From Oligoflexia bacterium (lineage in GTDB: Bacteria; Bdellovibrionota; UBA1018): 64,000 bases of DNA. The notes below the pieces were generated by a model. The model ran no database searches and was not told the origin of the DNA. It saw only the letters and a program-made list of their open reading frames with translations. Below are positions 36,198 through 46,400 of this stretch, one piece after another (positions within the stretch are counted from its first letter, which is position 1; each line of letters opens with the position of its first letter). The translations under genes and the position numbers were made by a program. The DNA is taken from assembly GCA_903935335.1 (NCBI GenBank), contig CAIZRG010000049.1:115759-179758 (forward strand). Direction: 5' to 3'.

Positions 36198-36279
36198 ATA
36201 GCCTAGGGCTCATCTTCTCATTTGAAGAAAGCATTTTTTCAATTTCTAAAATTAGTTCAGGTCAAAGAACAATAGAAAA

Positions 36280-37524
36280 TCAAAGCTCATCCCAGCTAAA
36301 AGCTTGAACATCAGTGAGTTTTTGAGCTCCAGTTAAAATCATCACAAGACGATCAATGCCTAAAGCCATACCAGCTCCTGGAGGAATCCCTTGCTCTAAT
36401 GCCTTCAGATAAGCAAAATCAATAGGCACTGTTGTTTTACCCTCTTGTTTTCTCTTTTGAATCTCACGACTAAAAAACTGAGCTTGAAGTTTAGCATTTG
36501 TGAGAAAAGGAAACCCATCTGCAATCTCTATCCCATTGATATACAGCTCCGTCCGTTCTGACACCCATGAAGACTTTGGAGTCACTTCACCGGAAGAGGT
36601 CATAAACGATGGCCATTCTTTTAAAAAAGTAGGGACCCTTTTCCCGAGATGGGACTGAACCCGATCCAGCAAATAGGAAAGCAGTCCATGAAGATCATTC
36701 TTGTACTGAGTAGGTAAGCTCAACCCAACCTTTTCTGAACCTTCTAGAAGCTCTGGCAAGGAAAATTCTCTGATCCCCTCCAATCCGAGATACCTATGAA
36801 AGGATTCACTCACCGTCAGGCTCTCCCAAGGTTCATTTAAAATTTCTATTTTGGCATCTTTCACTCTTAAAGAAGAAACATTTGGATAAAGCCTTTGAAA
36901 GGCTTTGCGAATGAATCGAGTTAAATCCTTCTCAATATCATCCAAAGTTTCAAAAGCACGTGCCCATTCTAACATGGTAAACTCTGAGCTATGAAATTGA
37001 CCTCGATCATGAGCTCTAAAATTTTTTGTTAAAGTAAAAACTTTTTCAAAACCTCCAACCATGAGTCTTTTGATTTGATATTCTGTTGAGGTCACTAAGC
37101 ATCCTTCTTCAGCAAGAATGGATTGGATATGGGTATCCGGACATGTCCCTTTGACCAAAAGAGGGGTTTCTACTTCAAGAAAGCCTTCTCCATAAAGATC
37201 TTCTCGAATACATGAAAGAATTTCCTGTCTTTGTCTCAGCCTAGACATTCGCGTGGGTTCTGCAGTTAAACGCCTCCAGCGCATTCCATCAAAAGTAGGA
37301 TCCCAAGCGACTCTTTCCTGAACCGCTCCTAACTTCTCAAAACCAACCCATTGACTCTTTTGATTCAACGTTGCTTGAATTAAATCTCCCTTACTCAATT
37401 TCGTAGCGTCATTCTGATTTGGAACTGTCAAAACATAACGTTGATCTTCCACAATAATTTCTATATAAAAAATCTTTTCCCGTTCCCAAACTTCAACAAC
37501 TCTTCCTCTTAATTTATTGTTCAT
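36280..37524 (-). CDS. Class II lysyl-tRNA-synthetase-like ligase, EpmA/GenX type
   Basis: 414 residues from ATG 37524. A short N-terminal beta domain (~1-62) precedes a class II core: motif 2 region with FRAHDRGQFHSSEFTMLEW, motif 3 GAGMALGIDRLVM. EpmA attaches (R)-beta-lysine to elongation factor P; the compact form without the usual anticodon-binding OB domain fits EpmA rather than LysRS. The short N-terminal beta segment may be a reduced OB fold. It begins four bases after the stop of the peptide permease gene, so it is the last gene of that operon. No efp or epmB lies in the window. Confidence 0.85.
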   Translation of the reverse strand: MNNKLRGRVVEVWEREKIFYIEIIVEDQRYVLTVPNQNDATKLSKGDLIQATLNQKSQWVGFEKLGAVQERVAWDPTFDGMRWRRLTAEPTRMSRLRQRQEILSCIREDLYGEGFLEVETPLLVKGTCPDTHIQSILAEEGCLVTSTEYQIKRLMVGGFEKVFTLTKNFRAHDRGQFHSSEFTMLEWARAFETLDDIEKDLTRFIRKAFQRLYPNVSSLRVKDAKIEILNEPWESLTVSESFHRYLGLEGIREFSLPELLEGSEKVGLSLPTQYKNDLHGLLSYLLDRVQSHLGKRVPTFLKEWPSFMTSSGEVTPKSSWVSERTELYINGIEIADGFPFLTNAKLQAQFFSREIQKRKQEGKTTVPIDFAYLKALEQGIPPGAGMALGIDRLVMILTGAQKLTDVQAFSWDEL

Positions 37525-37528
37525 AAAT

Positions 37529-38341
37529 TTATAATGACTTTGGATCCCATTGATCCCGAAGAGAATCTCCAATCAGATTCACACAAAAAATTACAATAAA
37601 AAGTGCAAATCCTGGAGCAATCGCTAATAACGGTGACTCGACAATAACTGTTCGTCCTTCACTCAAAAGCTGACCCCAGGTTGGAACTTTGCCTCTAGGA
37701 CCTAGACCTAAAAAACTTAAACTCGACTCGACCAAAATCACCCCCGATAATGATTGAGTCGCTTGTGTAAAAATAAGAGGCAATAAGGGTGGCAGCATAT
37801 GTCTCCAAATCAGCTGGATCGGCGAAACTCCTAAAGCTTGAGCAGCAAGGATATGCTCTCGCTCCTTGAGACCTAAAACCTCTGCCCGAACCAGTCGAGC
37901 TGACCCTATCCAATCCGTTACTGAAATGACGACCACCAAACTCAGATAGGTGGGATCTATTAAAGTTGTTATCGTTAAAATGATGAGAATCCCAGGAAAA
38001 GCCATCAGAATATCAATCAAACGCATCAAAACTTGCTCAAACCACCCTCGATAGGATCCTGCGAGGAATCCTAGCGTTGATCCTAGCAATGTAGAAAATG
38101 CAGCAGTTATAACACCCACTGAAAGACTCACCCTAGCTCCGTAAAGCATTGAGGTCCAAACATCAATTCCTTTTAAGTCAGTTCCTAACCAATGATTTTG
38201 ACTTGCTGGCAAAAGCCTTTGAGTAATATCCATGAATCCAGGCGAATAGAATGTCAAACCTGGAGCAAAAATTGCAGCCCCCACAATCCAAGATAATATA
38301 AAGATAGATAACTTTAAACGGATATCCATCTTTTTTTTCAT
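37529..38341 (-). CDS. Peptide ABC transporter permease, DppC/OppC type
   Basis: 270 residues, with about six membrane helices and the BPD_transp_1 core. N-terminal HWLGTDLKGIDVW is the typical OppC/DppC loop, and EREHILAAQALGVSPIQLIWRHMLPP is the EAA motif that contacts the ATPase. It pairs with the DppB-type subunit encoded just upstream (four-base overlap) to import peptides across the inner membrane. Confidence 0.93.
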   Translation of the reverse strand: MKKKMDIRLKLSIFILSWIVGAAIFAPGLTFYSPGFMDITQRLLPASQNHWLGTDLKGIDVWTSMLYGARVSLSVGVITAAFSTLLGSTLGFLAGSYRGWFEQVLMRLIDILMAFPGILIILTITTLIDPTYLSLVVVISVTDWIGSARLVRAEVLGLKEREHILAAQALGVSPIQLIWRHMLPPLLPLIFTQATQSLSGVILVESSLSFLGLGPRGKVPTWGQLLSEGRTVIVESPLLAIAPGFALFIVIFCVNLIGDSLRDQWDPKSL

Positions 38342-39267
38342 GAAAACTTTCCTGTTCTAATTCTTGGATCTAACCAAAAATATAATAAATCAGTCAGTAA
38401 ACTATTTAAAAGAAAAGTAAATGAAAAAACAAGAAGACACCCTTGTACAACGGGATAATCTCGCCTTTCGATTGCTTCCGTCATTAAAATACCTAACCCA
38501 GGCCAGCTAAAAACCTTTTCAGTAATAATTGTTCCAGTGATCAATGTACCAAACTGTGAACTCAGTATAGTTAAAATTGAAATGGATGAGTTTTTTAAAG
38601 TATGCTTAAATAATACTTTAAATTCACTGAGGCCTTTTGATCGAGCAGTTCGAACATAGTCTGCATGAAGTTGCTCTAGGAAATTTACCCGAGTTACCCG
38701 AATCAATACTGCAGATAGTGAGCTACTCAAAGTAATAACAGGCAAAACAATACTACTCAACCCAGTCCTTCCTGAAACAGGTAACCAGCCTAAATGAACT
38801 GAAAAAAACAAAACAAGTAAAGGTCCTAACCAAAAATTGGGCATCGATGTCCCAATTAAGGACGACCCTAAACAAAGAAAATCAAATAATTTTCCGCTTT
38901 GAAGCGCAGACAATATCCCTAAAGGGATGCTAATGACTACAGAAAAAAATACTGCGCTCACCGCCAATTCAAGACTCGGCAAAGCTCGCTCAGAAAGCAA
39001 GTCAATAACAGATCGACCCATGATCAAAGATTGACCGAAATCTCCATGAACCACTCCTTCACAATAATGAAGGATTTGATGAAATAGCGATTTATCTAGT
39101 CCCAATTTTTTACGAATTTCATTTTTTTCTACTTCAGAAATAAAATCTCCAGCGATTTGATCAACCGGATCTCCTGGAATAAAATGAATCATAGCAGCAG
39201 ACAAAGAAACAACAAGAAAACTCATCGGGATAAAATATAAAATTCTTTTTAAGATATAAAAATTCAT
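38338..39267 (-). CDS. Peptide ABC transporter permease, DppB/OppB type
   Basis: 309 residues. The N-terminus KRILYFIPMSFLVVSLSAAMIHFIPGDP is the OppB/DppB signature, followed by GLDKSLFHQ and the EAA-like loop YVRTARSKGLSEFKVLFKHTLKN. About six membrane helices. It overlaps the binding-protein gene upstream and the second permease downstream by four bases each. Confidence 0.93.
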   Translation of the reverse strand: MNFYILKRILYFIPMSFLVVSLSAAMIHFIPGDPVDQIAGDFISEVEKNEIRKKLGLDKSLFHQILHYCEGVVHGDFGQSLIMGRSVIDLLSERALPSLELAVSAVFFSVVISIPLGILSALQSGKLFDFLCLGSSLIGTSMPNFWLGPLLVLFFSVHLGWLPVSGRTGLSSIVLPVITLSSSLSAVLIRVTRVNFLEQLHADYVRTARSKGLSEFKVLFKHTLKNSSISILTILSSQFGTLITGTIITEKVFSWPGLGILMTEAIERRDYPVVQGCLLVFSFTFLLNSLLTDLLYFWLDPRIRTGKFS

Positions 39268-40844
39268 TTTTTTAAATTTAAATTAATTGTTGATTTTTTA
39301 TCTGAATTAAAAACCACATCTGGAATCGATAGAAGTCGCCCATCCGAGTAAATTTCATAATGTTTTACCCTTTCATGGATCACAACAAATTGTTCTTCGT
39401 GCCAAAGGAAAACATAAGGTAACTCTTCTTGAATGATTTCCTGAACCTGATCGTAAATTTTTTTTCGTTGACTGAAATTGATCGTTCCCTTTCCTTCCTC
39501 TAAAAGTTGATCTAGCTTAAAATGAGAAAAATGCCCCCGGTTCGCCCCATTTGGAGGAATGCTGCTTGTAGCAAATACATATCGATAGATATCAGGCCCT
39601 TTAAACCCTATCCAATTCAAACTCCACATTTGGGCTACCCCCTGATCTACATCACTCTTAAATTTGCCCCAATCTAAACTCTCTACTTGCAAATCAATAC
39701 CAACTTTATTTAATTCGTCGGCTAAAGCGTAAGCAAAAATCAACCGCGTTGGATTCGTGGTTGTTTTCAATTTAAGCGTAAACCGAGGTTCATCTTTTTT
39801 TACACCCTTCATTGGAAATCCTGCTTCATCTAAAAGATTTTTTGCCTTTTCAACTTGGTACTCTATTGGTTTTAGTTTTTTATTAAAGTAAGGATCAGAT
39901 GGGAGCAAAATCGTATCTGCAGGATAAGCCCAACCATGAAAAACATGGTCCATAATTTTTTTTCGATCAATGGCATAAGCAATCGCTTGACGTACTTTTT
40001 TTTGCTTTAAAATCGGATCTTGAAACTGAAAAGCTAAATACTCTGTTTTTAAACCGGGTCTTCTCAATAGTCTTAAATTTTTATACTCATGGATTTTAGC
40101 TAATTGATCTCGATTCAAAGCATTTTGAACTAAATCTAATTCAGAGTTTCTTAACTTAAATAATCTCGTATTTTCATCCTGAACAATCTCAATTCGAATC
40201 GTCTGAACATCTTTTAATGGATTTTCAACCCTTCTTTGAAGCTGAATAAAATTTGACGTCCACTCATCAATTGAAAAATCTCCGCAGCTGATAATTTTTC
40301 TAAAGTCAGTGAGTTTTGTGCCTATCGCTAGACTTTTAGGAAGAATCCCAATACTTAGATTATAAGTAAATTCTATATAAGGCTCAGAAAGATGGAATCG
40401 AAGCTTATACGGAGAAAGAACCTCAATTCTACTTAAACTTGAAAAATTAGATTTTAAAGGGGTTGGATCTTTTAGATCTTTTTTAAAAAACTCGTAACTC
40501 GCTTGAACATCTTCTGCTGTCACTGGTTTTCCATCGGAAAACTGAAACGTGGAATTCAAGGTCACTTCCAATGTTTTTGGATCTACCCATTTCATTTCAG
40601 AAGCTAATTGATTTTTAGGTATTCCGTTCGGATCAAACTTCATCAACGAACAATGCACCAGATCTGCTAAATACTCACTATCAGCATCAATCGCGTAGCG
40701 AGGATCAACCGTACGCGGAGAGTCTCCCCAAGCTAAACGAAATGTTTTTTCAATCGGAGGTGACTTCACTGCACACCCTCCAATAGAAAGATTCGCAAAC
40801 ACGAATCCAAAAATAAAAAAAATTTTAAAATCTTTCTTCTTCAA
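39264..40844 (-). CDS. Peptide ABC transporter substrate-binding lipoprotein (SBP family 5)
   Basis: 526 residues. A lipoprotein signal with lipobox SIGGC (acylated Cys near 24) precedes an SBP_bac_5 fold: TFRLAWGDSPRTVDPRYAID, VTAEDVQASYEFF and KVRQAIAYAIDRKKI are family blocks. It should capture oligopeptides in the periplasm for the two permeases that follow. No ATPase genes (DppD/DppF type) are in this operon, so ATPases must come from elsewhere. Given slt and AmpG-like genes nearby, murein peptides are a possible ligand, but that is speculation. Confidence 0.93.
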   Translation of the reverse strand: MKKKDFKIFFIFGFVFANLSIGGCAVKSPPIEKTFRLAWGDSPRTVDPRYAIDADSEYLADLVHCSLMKFDPNGIPKNQLASEMKWVDPKTLEVTLNSTFQFSDGKPVTAEDVQASYEFFKKDLKDPTPLKSNFSSLSRIEVLSPYKLRFHLSEPYIEFTYNLSIGILPKSLAIGTKLTDFRKIISCGDFSIDEWTSNFIQLQRRVENPLKDVQTIRIEIVQDENTRLFKLRNSELDLVQNALNRDQLAKIHEYKNLRLLRRPGLKTEYLAFQFQDPILKQKKVRQAIAYAIDRKKIMDHVFHGWAYPADTILLPSDPYFNKKLKPIEYQVEKAKNLLDEAGFPMKGVKKDEPRFTLKLKTTTNPTRLIFAYALADELNKVGIDLQVESLDWGKFKSDVDQGVAQMWSLNWIGFKGPDIYRYVFATSSIPPNGANRGHFSHFKLDQLLEEGKGTINFSQRKKIYDQVQEIIQEELPYVFLWHEEQFVVIHERVKHYEIYSDGRLLSIPDVVFNSDKKSTINLNLKK

Positions 40845-40880
40845 TTGAAAACTCCACTGATTAAAACGAATAAACCCCCG

Positions 40881-42104
40881 CTACTTCCTCTTTTCTTGCC
40901 AGGCATCAAAACGAGTTAATAAAAACAGCCCTGGAAGCATCAAAGTGATTGAAATCAAAAAGTAGGTCTCCCAACCTACAGTTTTTGCTAACCATCCGGT
41001 AGGAGCCCCAGCTAAAGTCCGAGTGAGTGCCATTAAGCTTGAGAGCAGAGCAAATTGTGTAGCAGTAAACTTGGGGTGACAAAGACTCATTAAAAAAGCA
41101 GAATAAGCCGCTGTTCCCATTCCACTAAAAAAATTCTCAGCTGCAATTGCAGTCACCATCATCGGATAACTCTGCCCAACCTTAGCTAAAAGATAAAAAC
41201 AGATCCCAGAAATCCCTTGAAGCACTCCAAAAAACCATAGAGACTTTTTCATTCCAAACTGACTAAGCCATAATCCTCCTGCAAAGGTTCCAATCAGTGT
41301 GGCAACAAGACCAAATCCTTTCGTGACTGTTCCAATCTCTGTTCGGCTAAAACCGAGCTCCATCATAAATGGAGTCATCAGTGCAACAGCAACGACTGTA
41401 TCCATTTTGTAAACAACAATGAATGCTAAAAGCTCAGCCACTTTCTTTCTGCCGAAAAACTCTAAGAATGGTTCAAAAACAGCTTCTTTTAAAGTTTTAG
41501 GAGCCTTCCCTAATCCTTCTGGCTCCACAGCTAAAAGTGTTGTGATCAATCCAATCCCAATCGAACCCGACATAATCCAGTAAACACTTGACCAGGGCAG
41601 ATGGTCAGACAGGATTAAAGCAATCGCCCCAGAAAACAACATTGCCAACCGGTAACCTAAACTAGCCCACGCCGAACCTAGGCCTAACTCACTTTTTTTT
41701 AAAACCTCTGCCCGATAGGCATCTACCACAATATCCTGGCTAGCACTTGAAAAAGCCACCCACAAGCCCAAAATTGCAAGAAGTCCGGGATGCTTTTCAG
41801 GCTGACAAAGGGCCATTCCAGCAATAAAAACCATCAAAGATACTTGACTTACAAAAATCCAACCTCGCCTCCGACCTAAAAAAGGCGGCACATAACGATC
41901 CATGAAGGGTGCCCAAAGAAACTTAAGTGTGTAAGGCAATCCAACCAAAGAAAAAAAACCAATCAAAGTCAAATCGATCTTTAAACTTGCCATCCAAGCT
42001 TGAAGCGTTCCTCCCACCAAAGCCAATGGGACTCCAGAAGAAAACCCAAAAAGAAAAACAACGAGCATTCTGTGATGGATTAAGTTTTTTATAGATGAGC
42101 CCAT
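40881..42104 (-). CDS. AmpG-like muropeptide permease (MFS)
   Basis: From ATG 42104 the protein has 407 residues and ~12 membrane helices. AmpG-type features are LVGLPYTLKFLWAPFMDRY, GRRRGWI and SQDIVVDAYRAEVL. AmpG imports anhydro-muropeptides to the cytoplasm for recycling and for beta-lactamase induction signals. The frame is open to 42173, but the added residues are not membrane- or family-like. A perfect AGGCT-A-AGCCT dyad sits just upstream of the chosen ATG. It lies 11 bases downstream of nothing on its strand from the RND operon direction: the TolC gene ends at 42184, so it may be the operon's last gene. Confidence 0.85.
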   Translation of the reverse strand: MGSSIKNLIHHRMLVVFLFGFSSGVPLALVGGTLQAWMASLKIDLTLIGFFSLVGLPYTLKFLWAPFMDRYVPPFLGRRRGWIFVSQVSLMVFIAGMALCQPEKHPGLLAILGLWVAFSSASQDIVVDAYRAEVLKKSELGLGSAWASLGYRLAMLFSGAIALILSDHLPWSSVYWIMSGSIGIGLITTLLAVEPEGLGKAPKTLKEAVFEPFLEFFGRKKVAELLAFIVVYKMDTVVAVALMTPFMMELGFSRTEIGTVTKGFGLVATLIGTFAGGLWLSQFGMKKSLWFFGVLQGISGICFYLLAKVGQSYPMMVTAIAAENFFSGMGTAAYSAFLMSLCHPKFTATQFALLSSLMALTRTLAGAPTGWLAKTVGWETYFLISITLMLPGLFLLTRFDAWQEKRK

Positions 42105-42183
42105 AAGGCTAAGCCTAACATAATTATTTGACCAATCGAATCCAAAATTGACCCACCCAAAAACTGATATCATCCTATTTCAT

Positions 42184-43467
42184 CTACTGTCGTGAAATAC
42201 AAGTAGATACTCGGTATCCAAGAGAATGACAAAGCTCTGTAAAATGAAGATGAACTGCGGCCCAGGCTTGAACCGTAAATCGCTCTGCTGAGTTCATCCG
42301 ATTTCGATCCAAGGTTAAATCATTTGCAGTCATTCTACCCACCTGAAAACGATTGAGATTATCCTGGTAAAGCTTTTTAGAGAGTTCTAGAGTTTTTTCT
42401 CTCACTAAGGCTGTTTCTAGAGCTATTTGAAAGTTGGCTCTCGAGGACTCCCACTGGCTCCTTGCCTCTCTTTGGACCTTTTCTAATTTCACTTCACTGC
42501 TCATTTTTAAATATATCTGTGCCTTCGCGTCAGAATAGCTCGTTAATTGATCAAAAAGAGGAATCGTCATAGAGATTGTTCCAGACCACCCCGTCAGAGA
42601 ACCAAAGTACCCACTAAAATTCCCATAAGAAAATTGAGCGTCAATTGAAGGAAAAAGAAGTCTCCAATTTTGATTCAACTTTTCTTCTTGAGCTTGAAAA
42701 TCTTTTTGAGCAGATAGCCAATCCGATCTTTGGTTCAACTGAAAATCTTCACCAATAAGAGTCGCCCCCCTCCCTGTTCGAAATTCATCAACCCACGGCC
42801 ATTCAAGAGTAATCTCAAATTGTCCTAGGTATTTTTCTAACTGAGCGCGAGCTTGTGCTTCATTCATTTTACTGTCAGCTAAACTTGCTTTCGAATTTTC
42901 TAGGTCAATCATTAACTTTTCTACTTCTTGAAAAGGAAGATATCCCCGTTGATATCGCTCTTGAGCAATCCCCAATAAATTAACTTGATCTTGAACAACT
43001 TTAGAGCTGATCTCCACTTCTTTCATTCTCTGAATTTCTGTGATCAGCACTCCAACTGCCTCTCGTTCAGCTATTAAAATTTTTGAATTTAGCTCATATT
43101 TTTTTGACTCTTCAGTTAATTTTGATGATAAAAGTCCTAGATAATCAGCTCCAAATCTAAATAAATTTAATTTTGAATTAATCCCAATAGATCTAGGAGG
43201 AGTTAGAAAATTATCACTCACAGGCATCGTTCCAGTTAAAGAAAAAGTTGGAAGGAAATAGAGTCTCTTAGGAAGATTCTTTGATCTGATCTCTTCTAAG
43301 TTAAGCTCTGAAAGAGAAATATCAGTACTCCTAAAAAGAATCTGATTCATCGAACTTAAAAAACTAGAAGAACCCGAAACCTGGCTAGGCTCTCCATCGC
43401 TAAAAGCCAATTTAGAAAAAATAAAGACAAGGAAAATGCATCCTGCTTTTATACTGTTGATATACAA
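42184..43467 (-). CDS. TolC-family outer membrane efflux protein
   Basis: 427 residues with a Sec signal peptide (~1-23) and the OEP layout: long helical coiled stretches with periodic Ala/Gln/Glu (AEREAVGVLITEIQRMKEV, ERYQRGYLPFQEVEKL) and the repeated half ending RFQVGRMTANDLTLDRNRM. It forms the outer membrane channel for the RND pump encoded upstream. The start appears to be TTG 43467; no nearby ATG would keep the signal peptide. It is 14 bases after the RND gene. Confidence 0.9.
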   Translation of the reverse strand: MYINSIKAGCIFLVFIFSKLAFSDGEPSQVSGSSSFLSSMNQILFRSTDISLSELNLEEIRSKNLPKRLYFLPTFSLTGTMPVSDNFLTPPRSIGINSKLNLFRFGADYLGLLSSKLTEESKKYELNSKILIAEREAVGVLITEIQRMKEVEISSKVVQDQVNLLGIAQERYQRGYLPFQEVEKLMIDLENSKASLADSKMNEAQARAQLEKYLGQFEITLEWPWVDEFRTGRGATLIGEDFQLNQRSDWLSAQKDFQAQEEKLNQNWRLLFPSIDAQFSYGNFSGYFGSLTGWSGTISMTIPLFDQLTSYSDAKAQIYLKMSSEVKLEKVQREARSQWESSRANFQIALETALVREKTLELSKKLYQDNLNRFQVGRMTANDLTLDRNRMNSAERFTVQAWAAVHLHFTELCHSLGYRVSTCISRQ

Positions 43468-43481
43468 ATGAATCCTCTTTA

Positions 43482-46400
43482 TTAACTTTCTTCGATTGGT
43501 TTTCTAGTTTGTTTCCAATTCAAATACTGAACTTGAAGGGCAGGCACAATGATTAAGGTAAGCCCCATAGAAACCCAAAGCCCACCGCTCACAGCAATCC
43601 CCAAAGGCTGAAGAATTCTTCCTCCCTCTCCTAGCCCTAATGCAATAGGAAGCATTCCCAAAATAGTCGTTAAAGAAGTAATTAAAATGGGTCTGAGTCT
43701 CTTTTTTGCAGTGTCAAGAGCTGCTTCCAGAGGAGTTAAACCTTCATTCACTCTTTGGATTAAAAAATCAACCAAAAGGATGCTATTTGCCACTGCAATT
43801 CCATTGAGTAAAATCACCCCCAAAACAGAATTCAGAGAAAGAGGGCTCTGAAAAATAAAAAGAGAGAAAAGGACGCCAATAAGTCCAAGAGGAATCGCAA
43901 CAAGAACTAAAATAGAATTAATAATGTCACCAAATTGAACGATCAAAATTAAAAAAATTAGGGCAATAGAAATTAAAACAGAAAAAAAGAGCTGATTCAT
44001 CGCTTCGTGAATATCTTTTTCAGCATCTTCAAACATAATCGTTGGGCTAGATTCAGTTTGGTTTTGAGTCTTTTGCCAACTTTCTATTAAATCTTTTGCT
44101 TGTTTGATCTTCTTTTTGGCAAGATGGGCCGAATCTCCTTCGTTGAGTTTTCCTAAAATAGTAAAAAGTTCACGTTGATTCTCTTGATAGATAGAGGGAT
44201 GGGCCTGTTCTAATGTTACCTGAGTTAATGCTTTCAAAGGAATCAAAACACCTCCTATTCCAATTGGGATTGATCTGATTTCTTCAACATTTACTTGCAC
44301 AGGAGATGAATAGCGTAAAAATATGTCTTTTTCGTAATCACCCAAAGTCACCTCACCCACTTTTCTCCCATTCGTAAAGACTCGTACTAAGTCAGCTAAA
44401 TCACTTAAACTTAAATGAGATCCTTGACTTCTAAGGCTGGACCAAAGATCAAAGTAAGGCTGCAAAACAACAGTTTCATGCTTAGAGACACTGGGCTCTG
44501 TCCAAAGTCTTGGAAAAACTTGGTTTTCTTCTAAAAGCTGATAGAGATCCCAAGTCATTTGAGATCGGTCAGAGAGACTCCCCCCACGAATAGCAATTCG
44601 AAGCTGTGGAGGATCAGGGATCGGAAGTTCTGCGGGATTAAATGGAACTATTTCAAATCTCAATTTTGATGTGTTAGTAAAAAGCTCCTGCATTTCTTTT
44701 TGAATCGCTCTCATCTCAGATTTATTCTTTAAATGAGCCATGATCCAAGACTGATTCGGCTGAAATGCATTGATAAATGTATACTCAATCTGCTTGCCAA
44801 ACCTTTCTAAAAATTTCTGCTCAACATCATCATTAATCTCCTCCATCTGCTTGAGAAGCGTATTGCCCTCAGTATAAATATTAATCATTAACTCTTCGGT
44901 ATCTGGTTTGCCTATCACTTCTTTTGGCAAATAGGGGATAAGAACCAAGTTGAGTAAAAAAAACAAACAGACTAATCCCAAGTAAGTTACTTTTTTCAGC
45001 TGAGAACTCTCAATAAAGCGCTTCAGGGAACGAACATAAAAATCCTCTAATTGAGTAATCTGTCGATTTAGTGGAGAATGACTGATTTGAGATCCACTTT
45101 TTGACATCATTTGGAGTCTTACAGTAGGCACCAGAATCAAGGCAACAAAAGCTGACAATCCATGAGAAAAAACAACAACTTTTGCCAAATCCCCTAAAAT
45201 AGCGTAACTAAGATCGGATGTGAAAATAATAGGAATAAAAACCACTAGCGATGCAACAGTCGAAGAAATCACTGCAAATTTAACTTCATTAACAGCTTTT
45301 AGAACTATTCTGAGCCTAGTTCGAGCATCTTGAGGTTTCTTATACTCCTCAAATTTTCTGAAAATATTTTCCATAACAACTACTGAAGCATCTACATTCA
45401 TACCTGCTGACAAGGCCAGACCGCCAAGAGAGATCAGATTTAAAGTCATCCCTGAAAGTTTCATAGGAATAAATGCTAAAACCATACTCAAAGGGATTTC
45501 AATAGCTGCAGTCATTGTATTTTTAATGCTTCCAATAAATACAAACAAAATAAGAACAGCTAAAAAAGAGCCCAATGCAACCTCATGAAATACATTATGA
45601 ATTGCTGAACGGATAAACTGAGATGGATCGACTAAGATCTTGTACTCAATTTCTTTTGGAAGACCTACTAATGAACTCTGAATCGTCTTGACAATCTCCT
45701 CAGACATTTTTTTAATGTTTCCACCGGGGCGAGGACGAACAAACAAGATAAGACTAGGAGCTCCATTCGTTTTAAAAGACCAAGTATCTGAAGTTTTTAA
45801 ATCATAATCAATCTTAGCAACATCCATCAAATGAATGGACTGTTTGGAAGGAGTTGAAATCAGAATTTTTTTAAGATCATCCACGCCGTGGATAACTCTC
45901 GGAACTTGAATTCTAAGTTGATGGGTCCCAACCGTAATAGAACCTCCATTGCTAGCAGTCATAGCCCCTCGCACAGCTTGCTCAATATCCTTAGGTAACA
46001 GCTGGAAAGAGGACATGCGTTCAGGATTGAGGTCAATCCGAATCTCTTTATTCATCGGGTTCCAAAACTGGGGTTTAGCCACATCAGGAATTTTTGAAAT
46101 CGCAGGTATAAGCACCGGCTCAATCATCTGGTAAAGATGATCTAAACTCTGCTTCGAACTATAAAAACTAGCGATAAAGAACCCTGAGCCTTTTGTTTGA
46201 GCTCCCACCCAGACTTGATTCCGAATTTCCTCAGGAAGTTGGGCCGAATAAGAGTGAGCTACCATTTCAACTTCTCTTAGCGCAGACCTAGGCTCAGCCC
46301 TCCACTTAAACTCAACCTCAATCCACATGGACTCTGGATCATAAAACGATCGAGTTTTTTCAACCTCAGCAGCATCCATAGAAATTGCACGAAGCTGAGA

